DNA of 11,388 nucleotides, taken from contig CATPBV010000206.1 in the NCBI GenBank assembly GCA_955652345.1, forward strand, positions 1-11,388, written 5' to 3'. The notes beneath the pieces are model-generated. The model saw only the letters and a program-made list of their open reading frames with translations, did not search any database and was not told the DNA's origin. This stretch comes from an uncultured Solirubrobacteraceae bacterium (GTDB lineage Bacteria; Actinomycetota; Thermoleophilia; Solirubrobacterales; Solirubrobacteraceae). This document shows positions 1 to 5,688 of the stretch, piece after piece (position 1 is the first letter of the stretch; each line of letters opens with the position of its first letter). The position numbers and the translations under genes are program-made.

Positions 1-984
1 CCGTACCAGCACATTGTTCATCGGCGGCTTTCGCATGTTGAGCGTGAAGAACGTGATGTTGTTGCGCGTGTACTGGTGGACCTGGCTCGGGTAGCGAGCC
101 TTGAGCTCGGTCAGGCGGTCCGGAGCGACCTGCTCGAAGTAGAAGTCGAGCTGGCCGTTTGCGACCTCGTTGACCGCCTGTTCTGGCGTCACCCCGATCT
201 GGACCTGGATCCGGTCGAGATATCCGTTCGGGACGTCCGGCGACCAGGAGTGGAAGTTCGGGTTGCGAACGATCGTGATGTGGTCCTTCGGCACGTATTG
301 GCTGACCATGTACGGGCCCGTGGCCACTCTCCACGCACTGACGGTTGAGATGTCGCGACTGGGAGTTCCTTTCGGCATCGCGAACGCGAACGGCATCGCC
401 ATGTATTCGAGGAACGTGCCGTCGGGAGCGGTCAGGTGGAAGGTGATCGTGCGCGCGGCGTCATCGGCGACGATCCCGCTGATACCGCCCTTCAGGCTGC
501 CCGAGAACTGGGTCGTGCCCTGGATGCCCTGGTAGAAGCCGACCCCCTGGGACGCGACGCGGAACAGTCGCTCGATCGAGTACTTGATGTCCGACGGCTG
601 TACCTGACGGCTCACCGGGGGGGAGAACATCACGCCGGGCCGGACGTGGAAGGTGTATGTGAGGCCGTGGTCGGTGACGGTCGGCATCGACGTTGCGAGA
701 TCTGGGACGAGCTGCGCGCCAACGGCGCCTGCGGCCTTCTTGAAGGTGAGCAGGCCGTTGTTCGTGGCCTCGAGGATCTCCCAGCCCTCGTTCGTGTAGC
801 TCAGACCGCTGTCGAGATGGTCGGGGTTGTCGACGATCCCGGCCATCAGCGTCCCGCCCTTGACCGGAGTGCCGCCACCCGCTGAGCTCGAGCTGGTTGT
901 CGAGCCACTCGATCCGCATGCGGCGAGGAGTGCGGCGGCCGCAATCAACGTCGCTCCGGCAAAAGCACGCTCACGAGACTTCAT
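1..984 (-). CDS. ABC transporter family 5 substrate-binding lipoprotein, partial (C-terminus off the left edge)
   Basis: This is the extracellular solute-binding component of a peptide/opine-type (SBP_bac_5) ABC importer. I translated the frame by hand: it is open for 328 codons from the ATG at 984-982 to base 1 with no stop. Residues 1-23 form a lipoprotein signal peptide: a basic start (MKSRER), a hydrophobic stretch and the lipobox LAAC with Cys23. A Ser/Gly/Thr-rich linker follows. After it come the family 5 features: an opening GGTLMAG strand, NEGWEILEATNNGLLTF, TYTFHVRPGVMFS and PSDIKYSIERLF. A full protein would be about 500-600 residues, so roughly 200 or more are missing. The start is supported by GGAGG six bases upstream and by an ATGA overlap with the aminotransferase stop, which implies coupled translation. 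The permease and ATPase genes are probably further left. The ligand cannot be read from sequence; the kinase/deglycase neighbours suggest a glycated amino acid or peptide. Confidence 0.9.
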   Translation of the reverse strand, partial: MKSRERAFAGATLIAAAALLAACGSSGSTTSSSSAGGGTPVKGGTLMAGIVDNPDHLDSGLSYTNEGWEILEATNNGLLTFKKAAGAVGAQLVPDLATSMPTVTDHGLTYTFHVRPGVMFSPPVSRQVQPSDIKYSIERLFRVASQGVGFYQGIQGTTQFSGSLKGGISGIVADDAARTITFHLTAPDGTFLEYMAMPFAFAMPKGTPSRDISTVSAWRVATGPYMVSQYVPKDHITIVRNPNFHSWSPDVPNGYLDRIQVQIGVTPEQAVNEVANGQLDFYFEQVAPDRLTELKARYPSQVHQYTRNNITFFTLNMRKPPMNNVLVR

Positions 985-2366
985 CGCACACCTCCAGTCG
1001 GGCCGACGCGGCCTTCTCGAACGGCGTCGGCTACGGCCGGCATCGCCTCCTCGGCGAGCACCAGCGTCCATGCGATGTCCTCGTCGGTGTGCGCGCCGGA
1101 GATCAGGAACAGGCCTTCCTGCGGAGGCTGGAGCAGCACCTTGCGTCGCAGCATCTCCTCGAAGAACGCCGGAAACGGGCTTGACTGCACCAGCCGCTGC
1201 GCGGAGCGGTAGTCGGTCGGCGGCGGGTCGCCGAACCACAGCTGGAACATCGAGCCGACCCCCGTCCAGCACGCGGGCAGCCCATGAGCTTGCGCGAGCG
1301 CAGCGAGGCCGTCTGCCAACCGCCGCCCCCGCGCCAGAAGCTCGTCGTAGAACCCGGGCTTCCCGCTCTCGTGCAACGCGGCGATCACCGCGGCGCAGGC
1401 GAGCGGGCTGGAGTTGTACGTGCCGCCGTGCATCGTGCGCCCGTCGACAGCCATCTCCATGATCTCGCGCCGGCCGCCGAACGCCGCCACCGGGAAGCCG
1501 GCGCCCAGCGTCTTGGCGAGGGTCGTCAGGTCGGGTCGGATCCCCAGCAGCTCCTGAGCTCCGCCGGGAGCGACCCGGAACCCGGTCAGGACCTCGTCGA
1601 AGATCAGCAGCGCCCCGTGCTCGGTGGTCAGCTCGCGCAGCCGCTCGAGATAGCCCGGCGCCGGCATCAGCCCGCCGCCATTGCCCATGATCGGCTCGGT
1701 GATCGCGGCGGCGATCTCGGATCCGCGCTCCGCGAAGATTCGCTCGAGCGCGTCGGTGTCGTTCCACGGCGCCACGATCAGCGTTTCCGACAATTGGGGC
1801 GGGATACCGCTCGAGGACGGGGTAATCGAGAGCCTCCCGAGCGGTCCCGCCTCCTCCAACGTCGGATGAGCAGACCAGTGAATCCCGTCCGACCACCCGT
1901 GGTATTGGCCCTCGAAGCGCAGCACCGTCGTACGAGCGGTGAACGCGCGCGCGAAGCGCAGCGCGTACGACACGACCTCAGTTCCGGAGTTGCCCAATCG
2001 CACCAACTCCATCGATGGGACCCGCTCGGCGATGGCGGCTGCCGCCTGACCCTCGAGGTCGTGGCACAACGCGAACATCGAGCCCCGCTCGGAGATGGTC
2101 CTGGTCACCGCGTCGATCACCGCCCGCGGACGGTGACCGAGGATCAGCGGGCCCTGGCCCATCTGATAGTCGATGTATTCGTTGCCGTCGACGTCGATGA
2201 CGCGCGAGCCCGATGCGTGGTCCACGAACAGCGGGTGAGGCTTCCAGCCCGCCCGCGGCGAGCGCGTCCCCGACCCGACCCCGCCGGCGAGGTGCTCGCC
2301 GGCGAGCTCGAACAGCGCGCGGGACCTCGCGGTCGGACGATCTGTACCGACAGAGCTTGCGTTCAT
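981..2366 (-). CDS. Class III PLP-dependent aminotransferase, glutamate-1-semialdehyde aminomutase-like
   Basis: A fold type I, PLP-dependent enzyme of about 461 residues, the usual size for this family. Visible motifs are NSGTE (about 126-130), YHGW (155-158), FDEV with the PLP-ring Asp257, and the Schiff-base Lys285 in TLAKTLGAGFPVAAFGG, followed by the GRREIMEM segment typical of HemL-like proteins. I chose the ATG at 2366 because GGAGGA lies six bases upstream. The frame stays open to 2465, but that extension overlaps the kinase gene and has no family similarity. Being inside a catabolic operon argues against haem synthesis. Related GSA-like enzymes include beta-amino acid transaminases, and class III relatives include amino acid racemases, so it may transaminate or racemise the amine released by the deglycase. 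The family is certain; the substrate is unknown. Its stop overlaps the next gene's start as ATGA. Confidence 0.88.
   Translation of the reverse strand: MNASSVGTDRPTARSRALFELAGEHLAGGVGSGTRSPRAGWKPHPLFVDHASGSRVIDVDGNEYIDYQMGQGPLILGHRPRAVIDAVTRTISERGSMFALCHDLEGQAAAAIAERVPSMELVRLGNSGTEVVSYALRFARAFTARTTVLRFEGQYHGWSDGIHWSAHPTLEEAGPLGRLSITPSSSGIPPQLSETLIVAPWNDTDALERIFAERGSEIAAAITEPIMGNGGGLMPAPGYLERLRELTTEHGALLIFDEVLTGFRVAPGGAQELLGIRPDLTTLAKTLGAGFPVAAFGGRREIMEMAVDGRTMHGGTYNSSPLACAAVIAALHESGKPGFYDELLARGRRLADGLAALAQAHGLPACWTGVGSMFQLWFGDPPPTDYRSAQRLVQSSPFPAFFEEMLRRKVLLQPPQEGLFLISGAHTDEDIAWTLVLAEEAMPAVADAVREGRVGPTGGVR
989..995 (-). promoter_or_regulatory. Ribosome binding site of the substrate-binding lipoprotein
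   Basis: On the minus strand the sequence reads GGAGGTG, with the GGAGG core six bases before the ATG at 984. It lies inside the 3' end of the aminotransferase gene. A strong site here, together with the ATGA overlap, suggests the binding protein is translated at a high level in its own right. Confidence 0.75.
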
Positions 2367-2372
2367 CGTCGA

Positions 2373-2378
2373 TCCTCC
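2373..2378 (-). promoter_or_regulatory. Ribosome binding site deciding the aminotransferase start
   Basis: GGAGGA on the minus strand, six bases before the ATG at 2366. It lies in the 44-base gap after the kinase stop and settles the start against the longer open frame reaching 2465. Confidence 0.75.
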
Positions 2379-2410
2379 GGCGCCGGTCGATGACAGGTGC
2401 AGGTCTCCCG

Positions 2411-3259
2411 TCACGCCGGTACCTCGTCGGTTTGCAGTGGACTGGCCAGGCCCCGCCGCGTGCACGCTAGCGCCCCCGCGCGCGCGCCCGCGCGAAGCGC
2501 CTTTTCGATCTCGCCCCCCGCGAGCGTCGCGGCGATGAACGCCGCGATGAAGGCATCGCCGGCGCCGAGCGTGTCGACCACCCGCTCGACGGGCTCGGCA
2601 TCCGCCCGCCAGCGACCGTCACCTGTCGCCGCGACGCTGCCGTCACCGCCAAGCGTGAGGACCGCAAGCGGCGCACCGGCGCCGAGCGCCTGTGCGAGCA
2701 GCTCATCGGCCGAGCGGCCGGGCGCCGCGGAGCTCGACAGGAACACCACGTCGAGCGCTGGCGCGAGCTCGCCGAGCAGCTCGAGCCCGCCGTCCAGGCC
2801 GAGATCGCATGAGCAGCGCGTGCCGCGCTCACGCAGCTTCGGCGCCCACTGCGCGAGATCGGGCTGTCTCGAGAAATGCGCCCAGTGGTGGCGCGCCACG
2901 AGCTCACCGGAGATGTCGTCGAGCCGGTAGGAGGACGCCACACCTTCGTCCTCGAAGACGAACCGGCGCTCGCCGGACTCATCCCGCTCGACGAGCGTCC
3001 TGCCAGTCGGCCCGGACAGCCGGAGCACGCCCGAACTGTCGACCCCGGCCGAATCGGCTGCCTCCAGGATCAGCTCGCCCTGAGGATCGTCGCCCACGGC
3101 GCCGAAGTAGCGCACGGCCAACCCCAGCCGCGCGAGCTCGACTGCAACGTTGAACGCGTTGCCTCCGGCGAGCTCGCGGCTCCGGGCGCCGTCCTCGAGC
3201 CACACATCGACGCAGTTGTCGCCCACACAGGCGACGTCGGCGCGCTGGTCTAGGGCCAC
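2411..3259 (-). CDS. frlD: PfkB-family sugar kinase, FrlD-like (fructosamine 6-kinase)
   Basis: A ribokinase-fold kinase of 282 residues, predicted to phosphorylate the sugar 6-hydroxyl of an Amadori compound such as fructose-lysine in the cytoplasm. The N-terminus carries VGDNCVD (12-18), which from memory matches the GDNCVD start of E. coli FrlD. AGGNAFNVAVELARLG (31-46) is the PfkB substrate-binding glycine region. DTLGAGDAF (229-237) is PfkB signature 2, with Asp235 as catalytic base and GAGD as anion hole. The start is a GTG at 3259 overlapping the end of the upstream deglycase gene by 10 bases, preceded by a G-rich stretch (GAGGGGGG) that could serve as a ribosome binding site. The tight pairing with an SIS deglycase is what distinguishes it from an ordinary PfkB fructokinase or adenosine kinase. 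The exact glycated substrate (lysine, asparagine or other) is inferred, not seen. Confidence 0.8.
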   Translation of the reverse strand: MALDQRADVACVGDNCVDVWLEDGARSRELAGGNAFNVAVELARLGLAVRYFGAVGDDPQGELILEAADSAGVDSSGVLRLSGPTGRTLVERDESGERRFVFEDEGVASSYRLDDISGELVARHHWAHFSRQPDLAQWAPKLRERGTRCSCDLGLDGGLELLGELAPALDVVFLSSSAAPGRSADELLAQALGAGAPLAVLTLGGDGSVAATGDGRWRADAEPVERVVDTLGAGDAFIAAFIAATLAGGEIEKALRAGARAGALACTRRGLASPLQTDEVPA

Positions 3260-4305
3260 CGCGCGCCCCCCTCAGCGAGCACCTGGCGTCCCATGAACAC
3301 GCGCTCGTCGAGATCGAGGATCCCGCGCAGCAGCGCGCTGTGCACGACCAGCCACTGCAGGCCGATCTTCAGCACGAACGGCGAGAGCAGCGGGTGGACG
3401 TCCTCGTAGTCGGCTGCGTCATAAACAACAACGGTGGCGCCTTGCCGCCTGGCGAAGTCGATCGAGCGCTGCGTCATCGCCCTCGACTCGTCGGTCCCGA
3501 GCAGGAACACCATGTCTGCACGCTGGCGCTCGAGCATCTCGACGGGTCCGTGCCGCAGCTCGGCGCTCTCGATCACCGACCCGTGGGTCCGGATGTTCTC
3601 CATGAACACGGTCAGCGCGAACTTGTAGGCGAGCCCGTAGAGCGGACCCGCGCCGACGCAGTACAGGACCTGCGCGGGCAGCAGCTCGCGCGCCACCTCG
3701 AGTCCGTGGTCGCGCTCGGACTTGAACGAGCGCTCGACCGCCGCCGGCAGGGCATCGAAGCCGGCGAGCACCTCGGCCGCCGCCTCGTTGCCGGCCAGCC
3801 GCGCGAATTCGAGGGCGAACAGCGAGACGGCCGCCATCGGCATCGCGTAGAGCGCCGTCGACTCGTACGCGATCGTGCTGTCGGCCTCGGTCGCGATCGT
3901 CGAGTCGGCGTGGCCCGTCAGCGCGACCGTGTGCGCGCCGGCGTCGCGGGCGTGGCGAAGGGCCGCGATTGTGTCCTCGGTCTCGCCGGAGTAGGACGCG
4001 GCGAACACGAGCGCGCGCTCGCCGAGCCGCACCGGATCGCGCCAGATCAACTCGTAGCTGAGGATCGCGTCCGCCGAAAGAGTCGTAAAGCGATCGGCGA
4101 GGTACTTGCCCGAGTACATCGCCGACCAGGAGCCGCCGCTGCCGGTGAAGTACACGGTGTCGACCCCCCGCTCGATCGCGTCCGCGGCGAGCCCGAGCGC
4201 CGCCGGACGATGCGCGGAGAGGAATGTGCGCAGGTCGCCAGCCAGCCGCGGGCCTGTGAACAGCTCGGACTGCATCGCCTGCTCGACCAGTGCGTCGTGG
4301 TCCAT
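3250..4305 (-). CDS. frlB: SIS-domain fructosamine-6-phosphate deglycase, FrlB/FraB-like
   Basis: A 351-residue protein with two SIS (sugar isomerase) domains and no glutaminase domain. FrlB/FraB enzymes split a 6-phosphofructosyl-amino acid into glucose 6-phosphate and the free amino acid. The first SIS domain has FTGSGGSWSAMYSGKYLADRF (53-73) and ASYSGETEDT (103-112), the sugar-phosphate loops. The second has CVGAGPLYGLAYKF (216-229). Between 236 and 252 it carries E-N-I-R-T-H-G-S-V-I-E-S-A-E-L-R-H. This matches, with identical 16-residue spacing, the Glu and His that I recall as the catalytic pair of FrlB/FraB. FLLGTDESR (267-275), HPLLSPF and the C-terminal DERVFMG are further FrlB-like signatures. 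The ATG at 4305 has GGAGGA upstream with rather wide spacing. It is first in its operon and overlaps the kinase by 10 bases. Alternatives such as AgaS or GlmS-like isomerases fit the motifs less well. Confidence 0.87.
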   Translation of the reverse strand: MDHDALVEQAMQSELFTGPRLAGDLRTFLSAHRPAALGLAADAIERGVDTVYFTGSGGSWSAMYSGKYLADRFTTLSADAILSYELIWRDPVRLGERALVFAASYSGETEDTIAALRHARDAGAHTVALTGHADSTIATEADSTIAYESTALYAMPMAAVSLFALEFARLAGNEAAAEVLAGFDALPAAVERSFKSERDHGLEVARELLPAQVLYCVGAGPLYGLAYKFALTVFMENIRTHGSVIESAELRHGPVEMLERQRADMVFLLGTDESRAMTQRSIDFARRQGATVVVYDAADYEDVHPLLSPFVLKIGLQWLVVHSALLRGILDLDERVFMGRQVLAEGGARWP

Positions 4306-4308
4306 GTT

Positions 4309-4363
4309 GGGGGGCGTCCTCCGAGAGGCTGTGGATCGTCCTCAACGGCTGAGGGGGCGTCCT
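4309..4363. repeat. Direct repeat GGGGGCGTCCT and a small hairpin in the deglycase leader
   Basis: GGGGGCGTCCT occurs at 4310-4320 and again at 4353-4363. Between them, 4340-4354 reads CCTCA-ACGGC-TGAGG, a 5-bp stem with a 5-base loop. On the minus strand these lie in the predicted leader of the deglycase operon, and the first copy overlaps the ribosome binding site region. The structure is clear to the eye but short; any function is speculative. Confidence 0.35.
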
Positions 4364-4378
4364 TCGACAGACCCGTTC

Positions 4379-4392
4379 TGATAGCGGTATCA
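4379..4392. promoter_or_regulatory. LacI-type operator candidate O1
   Basis: TGATAGCGGTATCA is palindromic at 12 of 14 positions, and its flanks extend the symmetry to CTGATA-N4-TATCAG. The centre is CG, where LacI-family proteins insert the hinge-helix leucine. It lies in the divergent region between the two operons. The window encodes a LacI-family protein (7030-8034) with the expected hinge, so the two probably belong together. The assignment rests on symmetry and context only. Confidence 0.6.
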
Positions 4393-4402
4393 GGACGAGG
4401 CG

Positions 4403-4416
4403 TGAGAACGCTATCA
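4403..4416. promoter_or_regulatory. LacI-type operator candidate O2
   Basis: TGAGAACGCTATCA reads TGATAGCGTTCTCA on the minus strand. It keeps the O1 half-site TGATAGCG and the CG centre, with 10 of 14 symmetric positions. Its centre is 24 bp from that of O1, a little over two helical turns, so two dimers could bind near the same face. It overlaps a possible -10 element for the deglycase operon. Confidence 0.48.
4408..4416 (-). promoter_or_regulatory. Possible extended -10 promoter element of the deglycase operon
   Basis: On the minus strand TGATAGCGT fits the extended -10 pattern TGnTAnnnT. I see no good -35 at the usual distance. If used, transcription would start just upstream of O1, so O2 would cover the promoter and O1 would sit in the initial transcribed region, an arrangement suited to repression. 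Confidence 0.3.
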
Positions 4417-4500
4417 GACCGACCGACTCCTGCATCACTGCGCTCAGTCCTGATGATTGGCGCGCTTCGCCTCCCTAGGTCCCGACGCGGATCTGACGTC

Positions 4501-4509
4501 TGATAGGTT
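4501..4509 (+). promoter_or_regulatory. Possible extended -10 promoter element of the M20/decarboxylase operon
   Basis: TGATAGGTT fits TGnTAnnnT and ends nine bases before the ATG at 4519. A start site at or next to that ATG would make the transcript leaderless, which would explain the lack of a properly spaced ribosome binding site. The same TCTGATAG string begins the opposing element, so the two promoters look related. No clear -35 is visible. Confidence 0.32.
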
Positions 4510-4518
4510 GCCGCAAGG

Positions 4519-5688
4519 ATGATTCCGAGAGCGCTATCACCCGCCGTGGACGACGCGGTGGTGGCTCTCACACGCGAGCTGGTCGCGACCGACTCGACGA
4601 ACCCCCAGCTCGCTCCGGGAGGGCCAGGCGAGGCCGCCGTGGCCGAGATCATCGCCGGCCGGCTGGACGCAGCCGGGTTCGAGGTCGACAAGTTCGATGT
4701 CTCGCCCGGACGCCCAAACGTTGTCGGCAGGCTCCGCGGCTCCGGCGGCGGTCGCTCGCTGATGCTGTGCGGCCACATGGACGTGGTGGCCGCCCCACCC
4801 AACGGGTTCGAGCCGGAAGTGCGCGACGGGCGGCTCTACGGTCGAGGGTCGGTCGACATGAAGGGAGGTCTCGCGGCCGCCGTGGTCGCGGCGGAGCGGC
4901 TGGCTGCAGACCCGGCTCAGCTCGCCGGCGATCTCCTCGTCGCGGCGGTGATCGACGAGGAGTGGGTGAGCGCCGGCGCCGAGGAGCTGGTCAGGCGCTA
5001 CCGCGCCGATGCGGCGATCCTGCCGGAGCAGTCCGACCTCGACGTCGTCGTCGAGCACGGCGGCTTCGCCTGGTTCGAGGTGCACAGCAATGGCGTCGAG
5101 TCCGCCGGGATCGAACCGGACGCGGGTGTCGACGCGATCGCCCTGCTCGCTCCGGTCCTCCAGGGCCTCGTCGAGCTCGACCGCCGGCTCGCGGTGGCGC
5201 CGCGTCCGGAGTACGGCCGCCCGTCGGTTCACCCCTCGACGATCTCGGGTGGGACCCAGTTCCCGGCGTACGCGCAGTCGTGCGTGCTCGGAATCGAGCG
5301 CTGCACCGTGGCGGGCGAGACCGTCGCCGGCGCGGGCGCCGAGATCCAGGAGCTGCTCGACCGCGCCGCGGCGCTCGACTCCCGTTTCGAGGCGGACCTG
5401 AGGCTGATCGTCGGCCGCGAGCCGGTCAAGCTCGATGCGTCCCGGCCGCTCGTGCGGGCCCTCGACCGCGCGATCGAGGTTCGGCTCGGACGGCCGTCGC
5501 GACATGTCGGCGACATGGGGTGGTCGGACTCGGGAATCCTCGCGGAGGCTGGGATCCCGTGCGCGATCTTCGGCCCGGCGGGCGCAGGCAACCACACCGC
5601 CGGCGAGTACGTCGAGCTCGCCTCGCTCATTGCCTGCGCCGACGTCCTGGAGGCGACCGCGCGCGAGCTGTGCCGGGAGCCGGCATGA
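4519..5688 (+). CDS. M20-family metallohydrolase (ArgE/DapE-type amidohydrolase), copy 1
   Basis: A 389-residue zinc amidohydrolase of the acetylornithine deacetylase/succinyl-diaminopimelate desuccinylase group, expected to cleave an N-acyl or peptide bond in the cytoplasm. The dinuclear metal site is complete: His86 in GHMDVV, bridging Asp113 in DMKGG, catalytic Glu147 and ligand Glu148 in DEEW, Glu170 in LPEQS, and His359 in GAGNHTAGEY. The dimerisation insert begins near EHGGFAWFEV (179-188). Related proteins have a conserved His in a G-x-A-A-H-G/S pattern that reaches into the partner's active site; here the segment reads GVESAG, with Ala196 at that place. The ATG at 4519 has AAGG directly adjacent rather than spaced, so a leaderless start is likely; GTG at 4546 is the alternative. 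Its stop overlaps the decarboxylase start as ATGA. It is clearly paralogous to the M20 gene at 8031. The substrate is not known. Confidence 0.87.
   Translation: MIPRALSPAVDDAVVALTRELVATDSTNPQLAPGGPGEAAVAEIIAGRLDAAGFEVDKFDVSPGRPNVVGRLRGSGGGRSLMLCGHMDVVAAPPNGFEPEVRDGRLYGRGSVDMKGGLAAAVVAAERLAADPAQLAGDLLVAAVIDEEWVSAGAEELVRRYRADAAILPEQSDLDVVVEHGGFAWFEVHSNGVESAGIEPDAGVDAIALLAPVLQGLVELDRRLAVAPRPEYGRPSVHPSTISGGTQFPAYAQSCVLGIERCTVAGETVAGAGAEIQELLDRAAALDSRFEADLRLIVGREPVKLDASRPLVRALDRAIEVRLGRPSRHVGDMGWSDSGILAEAGIPCAIFGPAGAGNHTAGEYVELASLIACADVLEATARELCREPA
4526..4539. promoter_or_regulatory. LacI-type operator candidate O3 inside the start of the M20 gene
   Basis: CGAGAGCGCTATCA reads TGATAGCGCTCTCG on the minus strand. 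It again carries TGATAGCG, with a perfect GAGCGCTC-like inner core shortened to AGAGCGCT-type symmetry and 10 of 14 palindromic positions. It lies within codons 3-7 of the M20 gene, just downstream of the proposed start of transcription. Its centre is 123 bp from O2, so looping is possible. Part of the match could be due to coding constraints. Confidence 0.35.

Noticed and set aside
471..490. TGATACC string as a further LacI operator
   Set aside because: It lies inside the binding-protein coding region, has no matching second half and no CG centre.
461..919. Open frame of 152 codons on the minus strand over the binding protein
   Set aside because: It is out of frame with the hand-translated lipoprotein, which has a signal peptide, ribosome binding site and family 5 motifs. 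The frame encodes Arg-rich sequence with no recognisable family.
2367..2465. 33-codon N-terminal extension of the aminotransferase
   Set aside because: It overlaps the kinase coding end, has no family similarity and lacks a ribosome binding site, while the ATG at 2366 has GGAGGA at ideal spacing.
3250..4305. Deglycase read as GlmS or a generic glucosamine-6-phosphate isomerase
   Set aside because: There is no glutaminase domain, and the Glu-16-His spacing plus the C-terminal DERxxxG pattern fit FrlB/FraB better.
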